Shown here piece by piece: positions 1-12,400 of a stretch of 64,000 nucleotides of DNA (its first letter is position 1; the number at the start of each line of letters is the position of its first letter). Origin of the DNA: Monosporascus cannonballus (Eukaryota; Ascomycota; Sordariomycetes; Xylariales); the NCBI GenBank assembly GCA_004154925.1, contig QJNS01000036.1, forward strand, positions 62,001 to 126,000, in the 5' to 3' direction. Position numbers and translations under genes: made by a program. The notes beneath the pieces are model-generated. The model was not told where the DNA came from, did no database searches, and worked only from the letters and a program-made list of their open reading frames with translations.

Positions 1-689
1 TAAAAAAGTGCAAATATTCTTTAAATTTACTAATTATTATAAAAAGCGTATTCAAACTTTTAACGACATTGTTATACTCTTAACTCATTTTATTCAAAAA
101 ATTAATTAAATATTATAAACTAAAAAAGGTTTTAAAAACTCGAATTAATAATCGTTAATAAGCCACTATTAATAATATATAATTTAATAAATTTTATCCA
201 ATTAAAAACCGTTATTTCAAATTATATATAAAAGGTAATAATGTAATAACCTAATAATTTAAACACATTATATTATATTTCTTTTCTAACATAAATTTAA
301 AAAAAACCAAACTTAATTATACCATTCCAAATAAGGAATTTATTGCCACTATTATAATCATTCGAAAATTCAAATACTCTTTTAGCAAAATTTTTATGAA
401 GTTAAAAATATATAAATTTTGAAAATTTTATCTGTTTTACTATAACCAAAAAACTTACGGAATAATAATTATAATACGTAAAAAAATAACGAACTTTAAT
501 TTTGTTATTATCTATAAAAGAGAAGTCAAAAAACTGCAAAACGTATACTATGAGCAAATAATCAAATTTAAAAAAATGAATTAAAACTAATTACATTATT
601 CTCGATATTATGTTAAGATTATATTTAGGCTTATTTTAAATTATAACAATACGGATTATACTATATAATATATACCAAAAAATAGAAAA

Positions 690-751
690 GTGTAATAAGG
701 ATTTACTAAAAAATAAAAAAGTGTAATAAGGATTTACTAAAAAATAAAAAA
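690..751. repeat. Perfect 31-bp tandem duplication
   Basis: Positions 690-720 and 721-751 are identical 31-mers beginning gtgtaataagg. They lie inside RIP-degraded sequence. Confidence 0.9.
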
Positions 752-1932
752 TATAAATGAATTATAAATATTTAAAACGATATTAAATAAATCTAATACG
801 TAATATATATATATATTAATTACATAAACGACAAAATATCCACACAATCTTTAAACGACTAAAATATACTTATTACCTTCTTAAAATAAAAAAAATACTT
901 TAAAAAATATAACAATAATATAACCTTTCTAATAAAACTAAAACATAACGGTATATATCTTACGAAAAACTATAATTATTATCGGTTTTAAAAAAAACTA
1001 TAAATTTCGATTATAATATATTTTATTATTAAACATCCCTTATCCGGAACTCTAACGGTAAAAACTTATTACGATAATACTTTCGTTATCGTCGACAAAT
1101 TTACGAAATTCTTTTATTATTTACCTTATTACAAATATATTAAGTTCGAATAAATGGCATACATTTTCTTTAAAAATATTTTTAATATATATAAATTACT
1201 ATACACAATTATTTTCTATAAAGAAGTACATATATTTTAAAGATTTAACAAAACTTTATAATACAAATTAATTTAAATCTCAAATAATTTCACGTATTTA
1301 TACTTTAAATAAACGGATAAAGAAAAAGAATAAATTAAAGATTATGAATATATTTAAAATATTATAATAATTAGAAATAAACTAATGAAATTAAAACATT
1401 ATTTGGCTGAATTAACATTTAACACTAATTATTATACGAATATTAAAATACTGTTAATAAAGGGAAACGTAAAATTTTATTTAATTCTTATAAATATATG
1501 TACAATAAATCTATTAACTTCAAAATAATACTTACACTAAAATATTTTAAATAATATGAAAGAAAAAATAAAATTAAAATTCGTTCGTACTTGAATAAAC
1601 AAATACTATAACTAAAAAAGTTCTAAAAAATTCTAAAAAAGAAAAATAATTTATTTCGTTAAAAACACCTTTTCAAAGAAAAAATCTAACAAAACCGTGA
1701 TTTTAAATCTATCGATTTATACAAAATTATTTTAAAAAAATCTTAAATAACAATCATTAATTAAAGCTTTTATTTAAATTTAAATTCTATATAATGTTTC
1801 ATATTTTCTTCTTTAAATTAACAATAAACATAATTAAGACTTATACAAAACGAAATAAAATAACAATAAAAAACGAAATTACGAACTAAATAAAAAAAAG
1901 ATTTGTTATACGAAAAGAAAAACATACCAATA

Positions 1933-1974
<42 letters not shown>
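1933..1974. repeat. ATT trinucleotide microsatellite
   Basis: About 14 uninterrupted TAT/ATT units, between the Gypsy remnant and the next AT-rich stretch. Confidence 0.9.
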
Positions 1975-1976
<2 letters not shown>

Positions 1977-4900
1977 TTATCGATATTTTTTAAATATTAC
2001 TTTTTAAATTTATTAACGATAATTATAATAAGTACTTTCCCGTATTCAACGTATTACCGTTATTTGCGTTTACGTTTATATATAACGTACGCAAAAACCG
2101 CCGTTAATGTTATTATTATTATCTTTATTATAAAATTTATAAAATATAAATAAAACGCCTTTATGTTTTCTATATTCGTGTTTATTTTCGTAACGTTTAT
2201 AATCGTATTTAATACGCCGGTTTTTATTATAATTTTCGTAGGTTTATTTTATTAACATTTCATACATAATGTATATTACGCCAGACTTTATTTTAAATAC
2301 TTACGTTTCGTATTTACAGGCATTTCGGACAGTACGCATTATAACGCCGCCGGAAGTAATTGTTATTAACGTTACGTTTTCGAATATATTTATGATCTAG
2401 TATACGTACTTTTTTAGTTTTTAAAAAAGGATTTTATTAACTGTTAATTATAATTTTGCAATTGTTTATAGTATTATAATATAGTTTAAAAAACGTTGAA
2501 AAATAACTTCTTTTATTTTAATTCTTTTTATTTTTTACGTTCGTTTTTATACTTTACGAAAAATATTATCCATAGTTATAAAAACTAAGGTATTTTTATA
2601 TAATTATTTAAATAGTTTTATACAAATTCATTAAAAAATAAGGAAAATTTATAAACATATTTATTAAACATATGTTTATTAATAATAAATCGTTTATGCG
2701 CTCATAAACATTAACTTTATGCGAATAAATTTCAAGTTTTTTTTAGTAAATATAATAAATAATATTTTCTTAAAAAGAAATAAAAAAAGTTTAATTAAAA
2801 GACGTAATAAAATATTACGTATTTTATTTAGTTTCTACATTTTTTAATTATATTTATATCAAATTGTATAAATTAACAAATAATTAAAACTATTTAAAGT
2901 TTTTTTTAAAAAAATGGCTTTTCTGTACTTAATAATAAATATTTAATTATTTTATATATTTTATATATTAGCATAATATACATTTATGTAAATTTATTAT
3001 GTTTTATTATTAATTTAATTAAATTTTAATTAATGTAAAAAAGTTTAATTTAAATCTATTTTAATTTTCAAACATAAAATAAATATTTGAAATAAAAGTT
3101 TTTAAGAATATATATTAAAATAAATAATTTAATATTTGTTATTAAAATAACTATTATTATTATATAAATTGTATTTATATAATTATTTCTTCCGAAAAAT
3201 AATTATTATATGTTGAACTTATTTGCAAACTTTATAATTTTAATGAAAAATAATATATAAAAGTTTTTATTTATATTTTTATATATGATTATAATAATAT
3301 GCATAATTAATCCTTATAAGGTAGATTAAGGTTTCCAAACCCTAATTAAAGTATGAAATTGTTATTTTTTTCGTTTTATAATTAATATCGTACCTTTATT
3401 TATTTTATAATTATTCCAAACCCTAATTAGGTACATTAGCTAATTCGGCGGCATTTCGACAATATACCAATAGCAAAGTTCGATCCCTATAGGGGCGGCT
3501 GTAAGTTAAAAAAACCAGAAGGCAAACTAAAAAGATTCCAACCGTTAACGTTCAATAAGTAGTTACCGCGAAGAGTCCGACCGCGTTATATGCTTACAGG
3601 GCGTAATAAAGTCTTAACGGTTCGACACCTTATTTAGCCCTGTAATCGAGACGATATAATTAAAAAGAGGAAAATAATTATGATAATATATATAGCTAAT
3701 CCTTATAAGGTCGATTAAAATATCTAAATTCTAATTAGGATTTGGAATTATTAATCTTTTAATTTTGTGATTAACGTCGTATTTACGCTTATGTTATAAT
3801 AATTAAAAAATTTAATATTAAAAAAACAATAAATAATTTCTTTTAATATTTTAAAATATATATAAAATATGTTAATCTTGAATTTTAACAATAAAAATAT
3901 TATATAAATTATATATAAGCACATTATTAGTATATTATATAAATTTTAATGTTAATATTTTTAATATTTTTAATTTAATCTTTTAAAATTATTTCGCCGT
4001 CAATAATAAGATTGTTTAATTTTGTAAATGGAAAAAACGGTCTATAAATATTATTTATTAAGGTAAAACGGATAACCATTTTTCATATAAAATTTATATA
4101 TTAAACTCTTTTATTATTGATTGTGTTTTACATTATTCGAAATTTAGAAAATTAACTTATTTGGTTTTCATTTTTTATCTTTATATCTCTTTTGATTTTA
4201 AAAATACGTTGTTAATGTTACGTTAGAATTTCAAAAGTAAAAGAAGATTATTTATAAAAAGAATTTAAAAATAAACCTACATTATTTTATATAAAGTTAT
4301 TACGCATTTTATAAAAGAATATAATTAGTTTTAATTTCTTTTAGAGTAAAAATTGGTTTCGATATTAGAATATAAATAAAAACTTTAAATTTTTATATGG
4401 TTCGTTTCAATTTCATATATATTACTTTTTTAACGTCGTTTAAAAAAAGTAAATTATTATTATATTATTTTAACTTATTTCTATATTACTGTTTATAATT
4501 ATACCTATAATCGTATTAAGAATTATAGATATAATTGTAATAATATATGTATTAATAAATAAATCGATGATTATAACAATGAGCTATGTGTGTAAATACG
4601 TGATTTATAGCGTTTTAATTATTTACAGATATTAAATTTATATGTCAATATTTATTTAAAAGAGATTGATTTGAATTCGGCTTATATAATCGGTATTCGT
4701 TTTTATATTCCGCGCTTTATAAATGTTTTAACTTTTCTTTAAAAAATTTTAAGATCTTTTTAAAATTTAAACAGTTTAATTACTTAATTCTAATATATTA
4801 TAAGTTTATTTAATATCATGTTTAATTATTTAGCATTTTTATAAAGCTATTATTACGATTATTCCATGGAAAATATAGCAATTTGTGTAATCCTATATTG

Positions 4901-7900
4901 CTATTATTATAATAATAGAAATAAATAAGTCCTTTTATTTTCGGGTTTACCTTTAAATATATTTCGTTATTTCTATAAATTATAATAATGCTTATCGAAT
5001 GAACGTTACCGCTTTTAACGTTACTAAGATTTTTTCGTTTATGTAATTTTATTTTTATAAATAAATATTTACGGTTATTCGTTTCTTTTTTTAAAAATAA
5101 AGTAAAAGCTATAAAGGTTTCTTAATTATTAGACATTTCTTTTTTTACTAAAGTTCCGAACTTAGCTTTATTTATGGGTGTATAAATTATTTTGTTTATA
5201 ATTAATATTTAATACATTTTTCGAACAAGGTTTTCGTACTTTCTTTTCACGATTAGTTTATAAAATATCCGTAAATTCGACATATATAACACATATTTCA
5301 TTCCGCGTTGAGCAAACAACTAAGTTTCGCTTTTTTAAACCTTTTCTTAAACCTTATTTTTCGGATTAAAAATATTTTTAAAAATTAAGAATTTATAAAT
5401 AATTTTAATATCTGCATTAAACGTTTTACTTGTAAATTTTAACTTTCTAATTAATGATTTATTAGATTTCTCAATTCGGACATAAAGCGTTTTCCGCTTG
5501 TTGAAATGTTGCAATTAATATAAAAATTCTTTAAGGTGTTAAATATATTGAAACCTATATATTTCTATTGTAGAATTTCGTTAATATAAATATATTTGCC
5601 AATTTTCCATTTATAATTAAAGTAAATGTTCTCTTACTAATTAATCAAAAACCATGTTTGTAAATAAATCGTTATATATAATAATAATATTTTTAAATTC
5701 AGGTACTTACATTTGACAATTATTAAAAATTCGGTACTTTAATAAATATTCAATATTAAATATTGGATTTTATTTTTCATATTCGTTTTTTAATTTTTCG
5801 GATTTTATTAACGTATATATTTCTACGTTATGTACCAAAATCTCCGATTTATCTGGTTTATATTATAGTATTATATTGTTATTCTTATAACTTTAAATAA
5901 TAATTCTTGTTAAAAGGTATATTTATAACTTTATTTTAAAAGATTTATTAAATAGTTTCACACTTGTTTGTTTATCTTTCTTAAGGATTGTTTAATATAA
6001 ATAAATATTATAAATTTAATTTGTTTTTTATTACATTATACTTCAACAGCTATACTTATATCTATTATAATAAAGTTAATATTAATGTTTTATTTCATTT
6101 TAAGTAAAACGATTTACATTACTTATATATTTAATTTTCGAAATTCTTAATAATATTAAACGATATTATGTAAAAACGATTAAGAATTAAAAAACGAAAA
6201 ACGTTTTCTTATATTTTCTTTTAATTATTAAAATCTATATAAAGTTATTATAATGTATAAAATAATTGAAACAATTCACTTAATTTAATAAAGTTATGTA
6301 ATAATTTAAATTTTAAAGATCTATTTTAAATACATTTTCTTATTTAATTTTAAAAGTTTTAACGTTTTTGATAAACGATTTTAGTATTATAAATTATAAA
6401 TACTTAAACTTCAAATATTAAAAGCTCTTTTTTGTTTTACAAAAACGTATGTAATCCTTTAATCGTTTTTACATCTTTTTTAGCTGTTTTTATTAATTAT
6501 TAAATGTATGAGCATTTTAATTAACGTTTATGAAATTATTACACAAATATTTAAATAAAGAGATATCGGTTATGTTCGGCCGAATCTAAATTATATATAT
6601 TTAAATTTTGTAAATATTACGCTTTTACGAAAGATTCTCTTTTTAAAAGAATAATTTAAATCGCAATATTTACTATGAATTTTATGAAAAAAGGTTTTAA
6701 ATCGATAGTAGTTTAAAAAACTCTTATTATTTTATATTCTTAAATAGAAACTATATTTCAGCTTCTTAAAAATTCTAAGTAAAGTGTTTTTAATTATCTT
6801 TTAATATCATTAATTAATACCGAAAAAATTCTAATTTTATTATTTGACTTAGAGTATTAAATATAAAATTACGAAAAACTAACACAGTTTTACTTTTGAT
6901 TAACTAATTCGCCTTTTAATTATTAATTAAGATAAATTGAAATAATTAATATTTGTTTAAATAATTAATCATACAAATCATTTGAATTAAATTAGGAATA
7001 TTAAAAATATATAAATAGATAAACGCTAAAATAGCACATTAATTTATGTATAAATATTAAGATTTGATCACTGTATATATACCGGATAATCTTTTTTAAT
7101 TAACAAAATTTATTAAATTATTATAAAACTCCTTTTACATATTATATTTAAACCTTTTGCAAATTCGTTTTAAACATTTTTATTTAAAATAACAAAGTTT
7201 TCGGACAATTATTTTCCCAGTTACCAAATATATATCAGTCTACTTATTAAGTTTCTATAAATACGTATTATTTAACGTTATTAAACAAATATATTTAATG
7301 TTATTTTATATATTCTAACCTATTAAAACTTACGTTAAAATACGGTAATATTTTTTGATAAAAATTTATAATGCCTTAAATAACGTTATACAAATCCGAA
7401 CTTTGTATTTTTTAATTTAAATTTATGTTCTTAATAGATATATATAAATTAAATTTGAAATTCTTTAGCATTATTATATATTTATTAAAGGAATTATGTT
7501 CGATAAAGTTAATAATTTTGCCAACATTTTATTTTATATAAAACGCTGTATTACGATATTTAAAAGGCGTTTCATTACATACGAGGTTTTAATTCTTTTT
7601 AAAAATTTATACATTTTTATTTTAAAATAAACGCTAAATTAGATTTATATTATTAATTCGTCTTTATATAACTCAATTCCGTTAAACGTAAAGTTTTACG
7701 GCAATTTTGGCGTATCGTCGTAAACGTTTTTAATAAAAAATTAATCTTTTAATTTCTTAGACATATTCGAGATTATAATTTTTTCTTAGTTAATTAAAAT
7801 GATTTAAACATTTTTAAAAATTTAGTTTTTTATCATTAAGTTAATTTACGTTTAAACATTAAAATATTCAACCTTAATTTCTCAAATCTTTTATAAATTT

Positions 7901-8043
7901 TCCTTGTTATTTTTATACAGCGGGCAAAATCTTTACTTTATTTATTTTCAAAATCTTAAATAATTAATTTTTTAGAAACTTTTTACAAAAAGTGTATTAA
8001 ATAAATCTTATCCGGATATTTTCTTAATTAATTAAGACTTTAA
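1975..8043. other. AT-rich, gene-free RIP block
   Basis: About 6 kb of AT-rich DNA without an open reading frame I can recognise. It almost certainly consists of RIP-mutated repeats, but I could not assign a family to most of it. The only compositional breaks are a slightly GC-richer patch near 2040-2400 and a clearly less mutated segment near 3420-3660, described separately. Confidence 0.6.
3303..3800. repeat. Direct repeats around a less-mutated 240-bp segment
   Basis: A motif reading taatccttataaggt followed by agattaagg occurs near 3308 and again near 3694 as a diverged copy; both continue into ccctaatta/tctaatta-like sequence. Between them, 3420-3660 is distinctly richer in G and C, with stretches such as gcgaagagtccgaccgcg. 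This could be a small element with terminal direct repeats or a fragment of a low-copy sequence that escaped RIP. No coding content was recognised. Confidence 0.4.
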
Positions 8044-8359
8044 TATAACGGCTAGGCGGTTTAACCAACTATTAAACCTTAAGTCGACGGGTTTATGTTA
8101 ACAGGAGTATCGTGGGAATCTAAGCAATAAATACAATAACGTATTACGTTTCGTAATACCAAGGGTACCTTAGGTAACGATGTTATATTGCAAACTGAAG
8201 CTATCTGAATTATGGAATTAATAAACGTATATATCCTTCTCCTTTAACTGGCTCACCATTAGTAAGTTGGTGATCCGTCACGTGACCTGATCCACATAGT
8301 TTTCTTGGCCTTTTCCGTTGCGACCGTTTCTGGAGGCCGTGGCTTGTCAGGTTGTAACA
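8044..8359 (-). mobile_element. Solo LTR (family 1, Gypsy), 5-bp target duplication TTTAA
   Basis: It runs on the plus strand from tataacggctagg (RIP form of tgtgacggctagg) to ggttgtaaca. It is flanked by TTTAA at 8039-8043 and TTTAA at 8360-8364. The sense strand is minus, judged from the TATA-like atatatacg and from the orientation of the full elements D and E that use this LTR. The U3 part (about 8235-8359), with gtcacgtgac, is little mutated; the R-U5 part is moderately RIP-mutated. No internal sequence adjoins it, so it is a solo LTR from LTR-LTR recombination. Confidence 0.8.
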
Positions 8360-8613
8360 TTTAACATCTTATTTTTTTTCATTTACGTAATAGCTTATGC
8401 AATATATTCCTGAAATAAAAAAAGTCTTTCGAGAATTCCTAAAATACTTTTCGTTAAATATATCCAAATCTATAAAATTTTAAATACCGTAAGAAAAAAC
8501 GCTAAAACTTAAAGAAAGAAATTAATAAGAATAATTGAAATAATTGTTAAATATAATATTGTTAAAAATATAATTAATTTAATCGCAATTAATTTACAAA
8601 ATTTAAATACTAA

Positions 8614-8810
8614 GCTTACAATTATTATAATAAGATTAATTACGAAAATAAGTTATAGAATATATAAAAAATATTAATTATCTAATTACAATTAAGCTTT
8701 AAGAAATTATAGTTAGAAAACTTTTTATATATTATGAACGTGTCGGAACAAGGTTTTTCTAGGGTGCTACAGAGCTTGATAACTAACACAGATACCCCTA
8801 TTTCGCGACA
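8614..8810. mobile_element. RIP-mutated LTR of the family seen at 58919-59108
   Basis: The stretch around 8705-8810 aligns with 59000-59108, allowing mainly C->T/G->A differences: gttagaaaac against gctagagagg, tcggaacaagg against tcggaacagcg, and acccctatttcgcgaca against acccctattctgcgaca. The right end (..gcgaca) is clear. The left end, near 8614, is weak. It marks the border between the AT-rich block and the gene island to the right. Confidence 0.45.
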
Positions 8811-9482
8811 ATAGCATAATTACTAATTTCCTTTCGATAATTGACGGCATATTAGAGCATTTGGGGATAATATGCCAAAAGTCGATACGAAAAAGTTGGC
8901 TCCAACAACGTCGATACGGAGGTTCACCTATATAATACACAGTTAACATCCATAACCAGTTAACCAAAGATAAGATGATATCCCCGAGGCAGCCCACCCC
9001 TTTTTTGCCGAATTAAAAAGCCAGGCACATAACAGGTAGCATCTTAGAAATCTGGCCGGATGGCAATCGAAAAGGGCATGGATAGTCCGAAAGAAGTTCC
9101 CTTCGCAGCAGCAGCAGCAGGCAGAGGGAACTTTAAACCATAGAGGTCTTCGAGTGAATCTCACCAACAAAGATCTAGTGAATTTAGAAACCAGATATAC
9201 CATGATCCTAGGCCGTACGTGGGCCACGTTATCGCCCACCTTAGGCGGATTCTTCTATTGCATGGGCAACAATCCGCCTTGTGTAAATCCACATGGCCCG
9301 TCGCCTGATTGCGGATGAAGAGGTGGATCTATATCCTATGTTAATATCGTACGGACAAGGGTGAACCTGTCCTAGCTTCTATTCTTAATTTCGGCGTCTG
9401 GCACTCAACGTCCATATAAGTTGACTAGGCCCTTTTGCCTCGCTCTGGAATATATGTCATCTATTAAGTACAAAGTAATTTC
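8811..9482. other. Intergenic, nothing recognised
   Basis: Ordinary-composition DNA downstream of the stop of the large gene at 9483. Open frames here are short and unlike anything I recognise. A short gca/cag run lies near 9104-9122. Confidence 0.6.
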
Positions 9483-12400
9483 TTATGCTCTGTGTTCTCT
9501 TCCTGATACATGTGGGATGCCAATGCGCACCCCGTTTACCTCTAACTCGGTCCCTCTGTCACCCGCTTTTGCGGTAACGACGCTCGCTCCGACACCGCCT
9601 TCGGCGGCCCCTTCTTCCTCGGCGATCCTGACGAGGCTTTGGCTATGTGTGATCACAAACAAATACGTTAACCGCTTTGCTGACCAGCGGCACCACTTCA
9701 GCACGGAGGCCTGGCCGGCCTCATCCAGGCTATCGAAGGCCTCGTCGACGAGCATATACCCGGCTCTGTACGGACTCCTGAATTCGCTTATCATGAAGAG
9801 CGCGAAAAAGAGCGCGAGGTCCACGCGTTTCCGCTCGCCACCGCTTTTCTTGGCGTAGTCAAGGGTGGAGGCAATCGACAGGGAAGGTTCGAGCACGGAT
9901 ATGTTTTTTCCCTCCTCGTTATCGTAATAGTTGTCTTCGCTGTCTGCCTCGAATAGAGCTTTGAGGGCGCCGGTCGTGGCGGTACGCGCGTACCGCGCGT
10001 CCTGGTACATAACCATCAGGATCTGCGTAAGCAGCCTGTTTAGCTCCCCGAGATGCCGCTCGATGACAAATCCGCGGAACGTCGCTGTCGACGCTGCCAC
10101 CTGGCGGCGTGTAAAGGCGGACTGCCAAAAGGCGAAGATTTCTCGGTGAGAGTGTATACCCTCGGCTTTTCGGTCTAGCTCGCAGGCCTCTTGCCGATAC
10201 TTAACAAGGGACTTGGCATCCGCTTCGAGGTGCCCTTCGTTAGTAGCAATTTCCTGTTCCTTGCTCGCAAGTGTGAAACGAAGCTGATGTAAAAGATCCG
10301 CCCATCCTTTTTTTGTCATATTTATCTTTTTGTCGTATTCTTCGAGGTCGCTTTGCTTGCGAAGCCACTTTTCCTTTTGGCTCTCATACGCACATTGTAA
10401 ATCGATTTCTCGCTTTGTCAGTGTCCTCAGCTGCTCGATAGCTGCTGTAAGTTGACCGGGGATGCTCAATGCTTCCCGTGCCGTACATCTCCGTACAGCC
10501 AGATCAACATCGCATTCGCTGATGCAAGTCCGATTTGCAACGTCGCGGTGGAGGTTTGCTATGCTCTCCATCATATTCGCCACTTTATCTTGCGTTTCAG
10601 CAACATCTTTCGAGAGGCCGGCAACAGCCCTTACGTGCTCATCCCACCGTCGCACTGCTTCCCCGGCTCTAAAGGCGGCTTGCTCCCCCATCCCGCGTTT
10701 TCTCCTCGCCGCCGGACCAGCAAGTTGAAGAATGAAAGTCCAAAGGTTGTGAAAGGCAGAGGCAATGCTCAATAGGAATCCTTGCCCGCTGCTGGCTTCC
10801 GTGCTTTTCTTATCTTTGTCGCCTTGAGTGGCTGAAGCTGGAGCCTCCAGTGTGCTGTTCTCTTCCAAAAGATGCTCAAGGTTCTTCTCAAGATGATTAA
10901 GTTGTCTTTTAGTAGCCTTTGCGTTTTGTTCAATGATGGCTCGCTCGCGGTCAACAGATGCGCGAGCTTGTGCAAGCCTGGTAAGGACGCCAAGTTTGTC
11001 AACCTCGTCCTGCGCTTGAGATACATCCTTTCGAATGCTCAATAGTGCACCCCTCGATTCTGGCGAAGGCTGCAAAGCCTGGAGTTCCTCCTGTAGCTTG
11101 TTTCTTTCCAGCTCCTTCTCATTATACATTACGGCCTGTTTCTGCTGCTCGATCTGCATCTCTTTAGTAAGAGAGGCCGCCTCGTCGCGCAAACACCTTA
11201 GCTTTTCATCCATCTGCTTGACTCGGCTCGTGAGATACCCTATTGTGTGAGTTTTTGCTTCAACTTGTGACCGGATGTCACCCAGTTCCTTATCCACTTC
11301 GTTCAGCATCGACTTGCAAATCTCGGCGCCTCCATCTAGCACCTCTAGACCTAAGACCGTCTCAATCAATTGCCTCTTCTCCAATGGCGTGGAGCTTAAG
11401 AAACTTGCAGTGCTTTCGTTTCCAAGTACGACTATCCTAACGAACGTGGAGAAGTCCACCCCCAGCAGATCATCAATTGAGGCCTGGGTGCTTTTGGCGT
11501 TAGGGCCTTCGAACTGCGTCTGGATCATGCCGTCCCTCTTTATAATTACGCGGTTGTGGAACTCCTTGTGCTTCCGATACCGCGAAATGGTATAACCGTT
11601 CGCAAATGTTAAATGGACACTGCAGTTCTTCTTGACGACATCATTAACGACGTCGTTTACCCCAAGACCACCTCGGATGCACTGCCCAAACTGGCACCAT
11701 GTAATTGCTTCGATGATTGTACTCTTGCCCGCTCCGTTGTGTCCGACAATGAAATTGATTCCGGGTTGAAATTGAAGCTTGAAATCTAGCCTTAGAGTAC
11801 CCTGGACGCTCAGAAAGTTCGTGATCTCGATAGAAACTGGTTGTGCGGCAAAGATGTTTTGAGCCATGCCCGGGCCTGGGGTATCAGTCGAGGGGAGGAA
11901 GAGAGTGGATCGCGGTGACAAATCTAGCATATCTTTGTATTTAACGGCTCTGGCGGCTTTATCGCGGGGCTGTTTAGAGACCTCAAGCAGCCGCTTCCCC
12001 ACAAGGGTTAGGATTTCGCGCCTGTCATCGAGTAAGGCTCCCAGGTCCAGAGATGACACATATTCCTTAACCATTTCGGCCAGGCCGAACGGCTTGCGTT
12101 CTGTTCCATCGGCCATCTGTCCCAGCGAAGAAACCGCCAAGGGCTGGGCGGGACTAGGAGGTCGGCTCTCTCCTAACTCTTCCCGGATTTTCCTTCCCGT
12201 ATCAGGTTGGTTCTGAATATCATCAGGGAGTACAGTTTTTCCGAGACTCATTGACCCGGATTGCCATTCCACTGCGACTGGTTTCAAGTCCCTCACACTG
12301 CGCACTCCCAATTTGATCAAACGATCCCTAGTTGAGACATATTCGTGCCTCAGTAATTTTCCCGTGATCATGACATGTTTATCTTGAACCTCTTTGACAC

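Larger units (their letters stand above)
1..1980 (+). mobile_element. RIP-degraded Ty3/Gypsy pol remnant (RNase H to integrase)
   Basis: Very AT-rich and full of stops, but the plus-strand translation still shows Gypsy pol in order. Around 335-580 are the end of RNase H and a FNFVIIYK-like connection motif. Around 800-1000 is a zinc-binding/integrase lead-in. Around 1080-1130 is FVIVDKFTKFFYYLPYYK, which matches the integrase core segment that normally reads like ILVIVDRLTKMAHFIP. The missing N-terminal part lies off the left edge. The lesions are mainly C->T/G->A type, as expected from RIP. No LTR could be placed at the right end. The family call is fairly safe; the borders are not. Confidence 0.6.

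Noticed and set aside
9421..9858. Plus-strand 145-codon frame overlapping the end of the fusion gene
   Set aside because: It is antisense to the ABC signature/Walker B region of the Rad50 half; no domain of its own.
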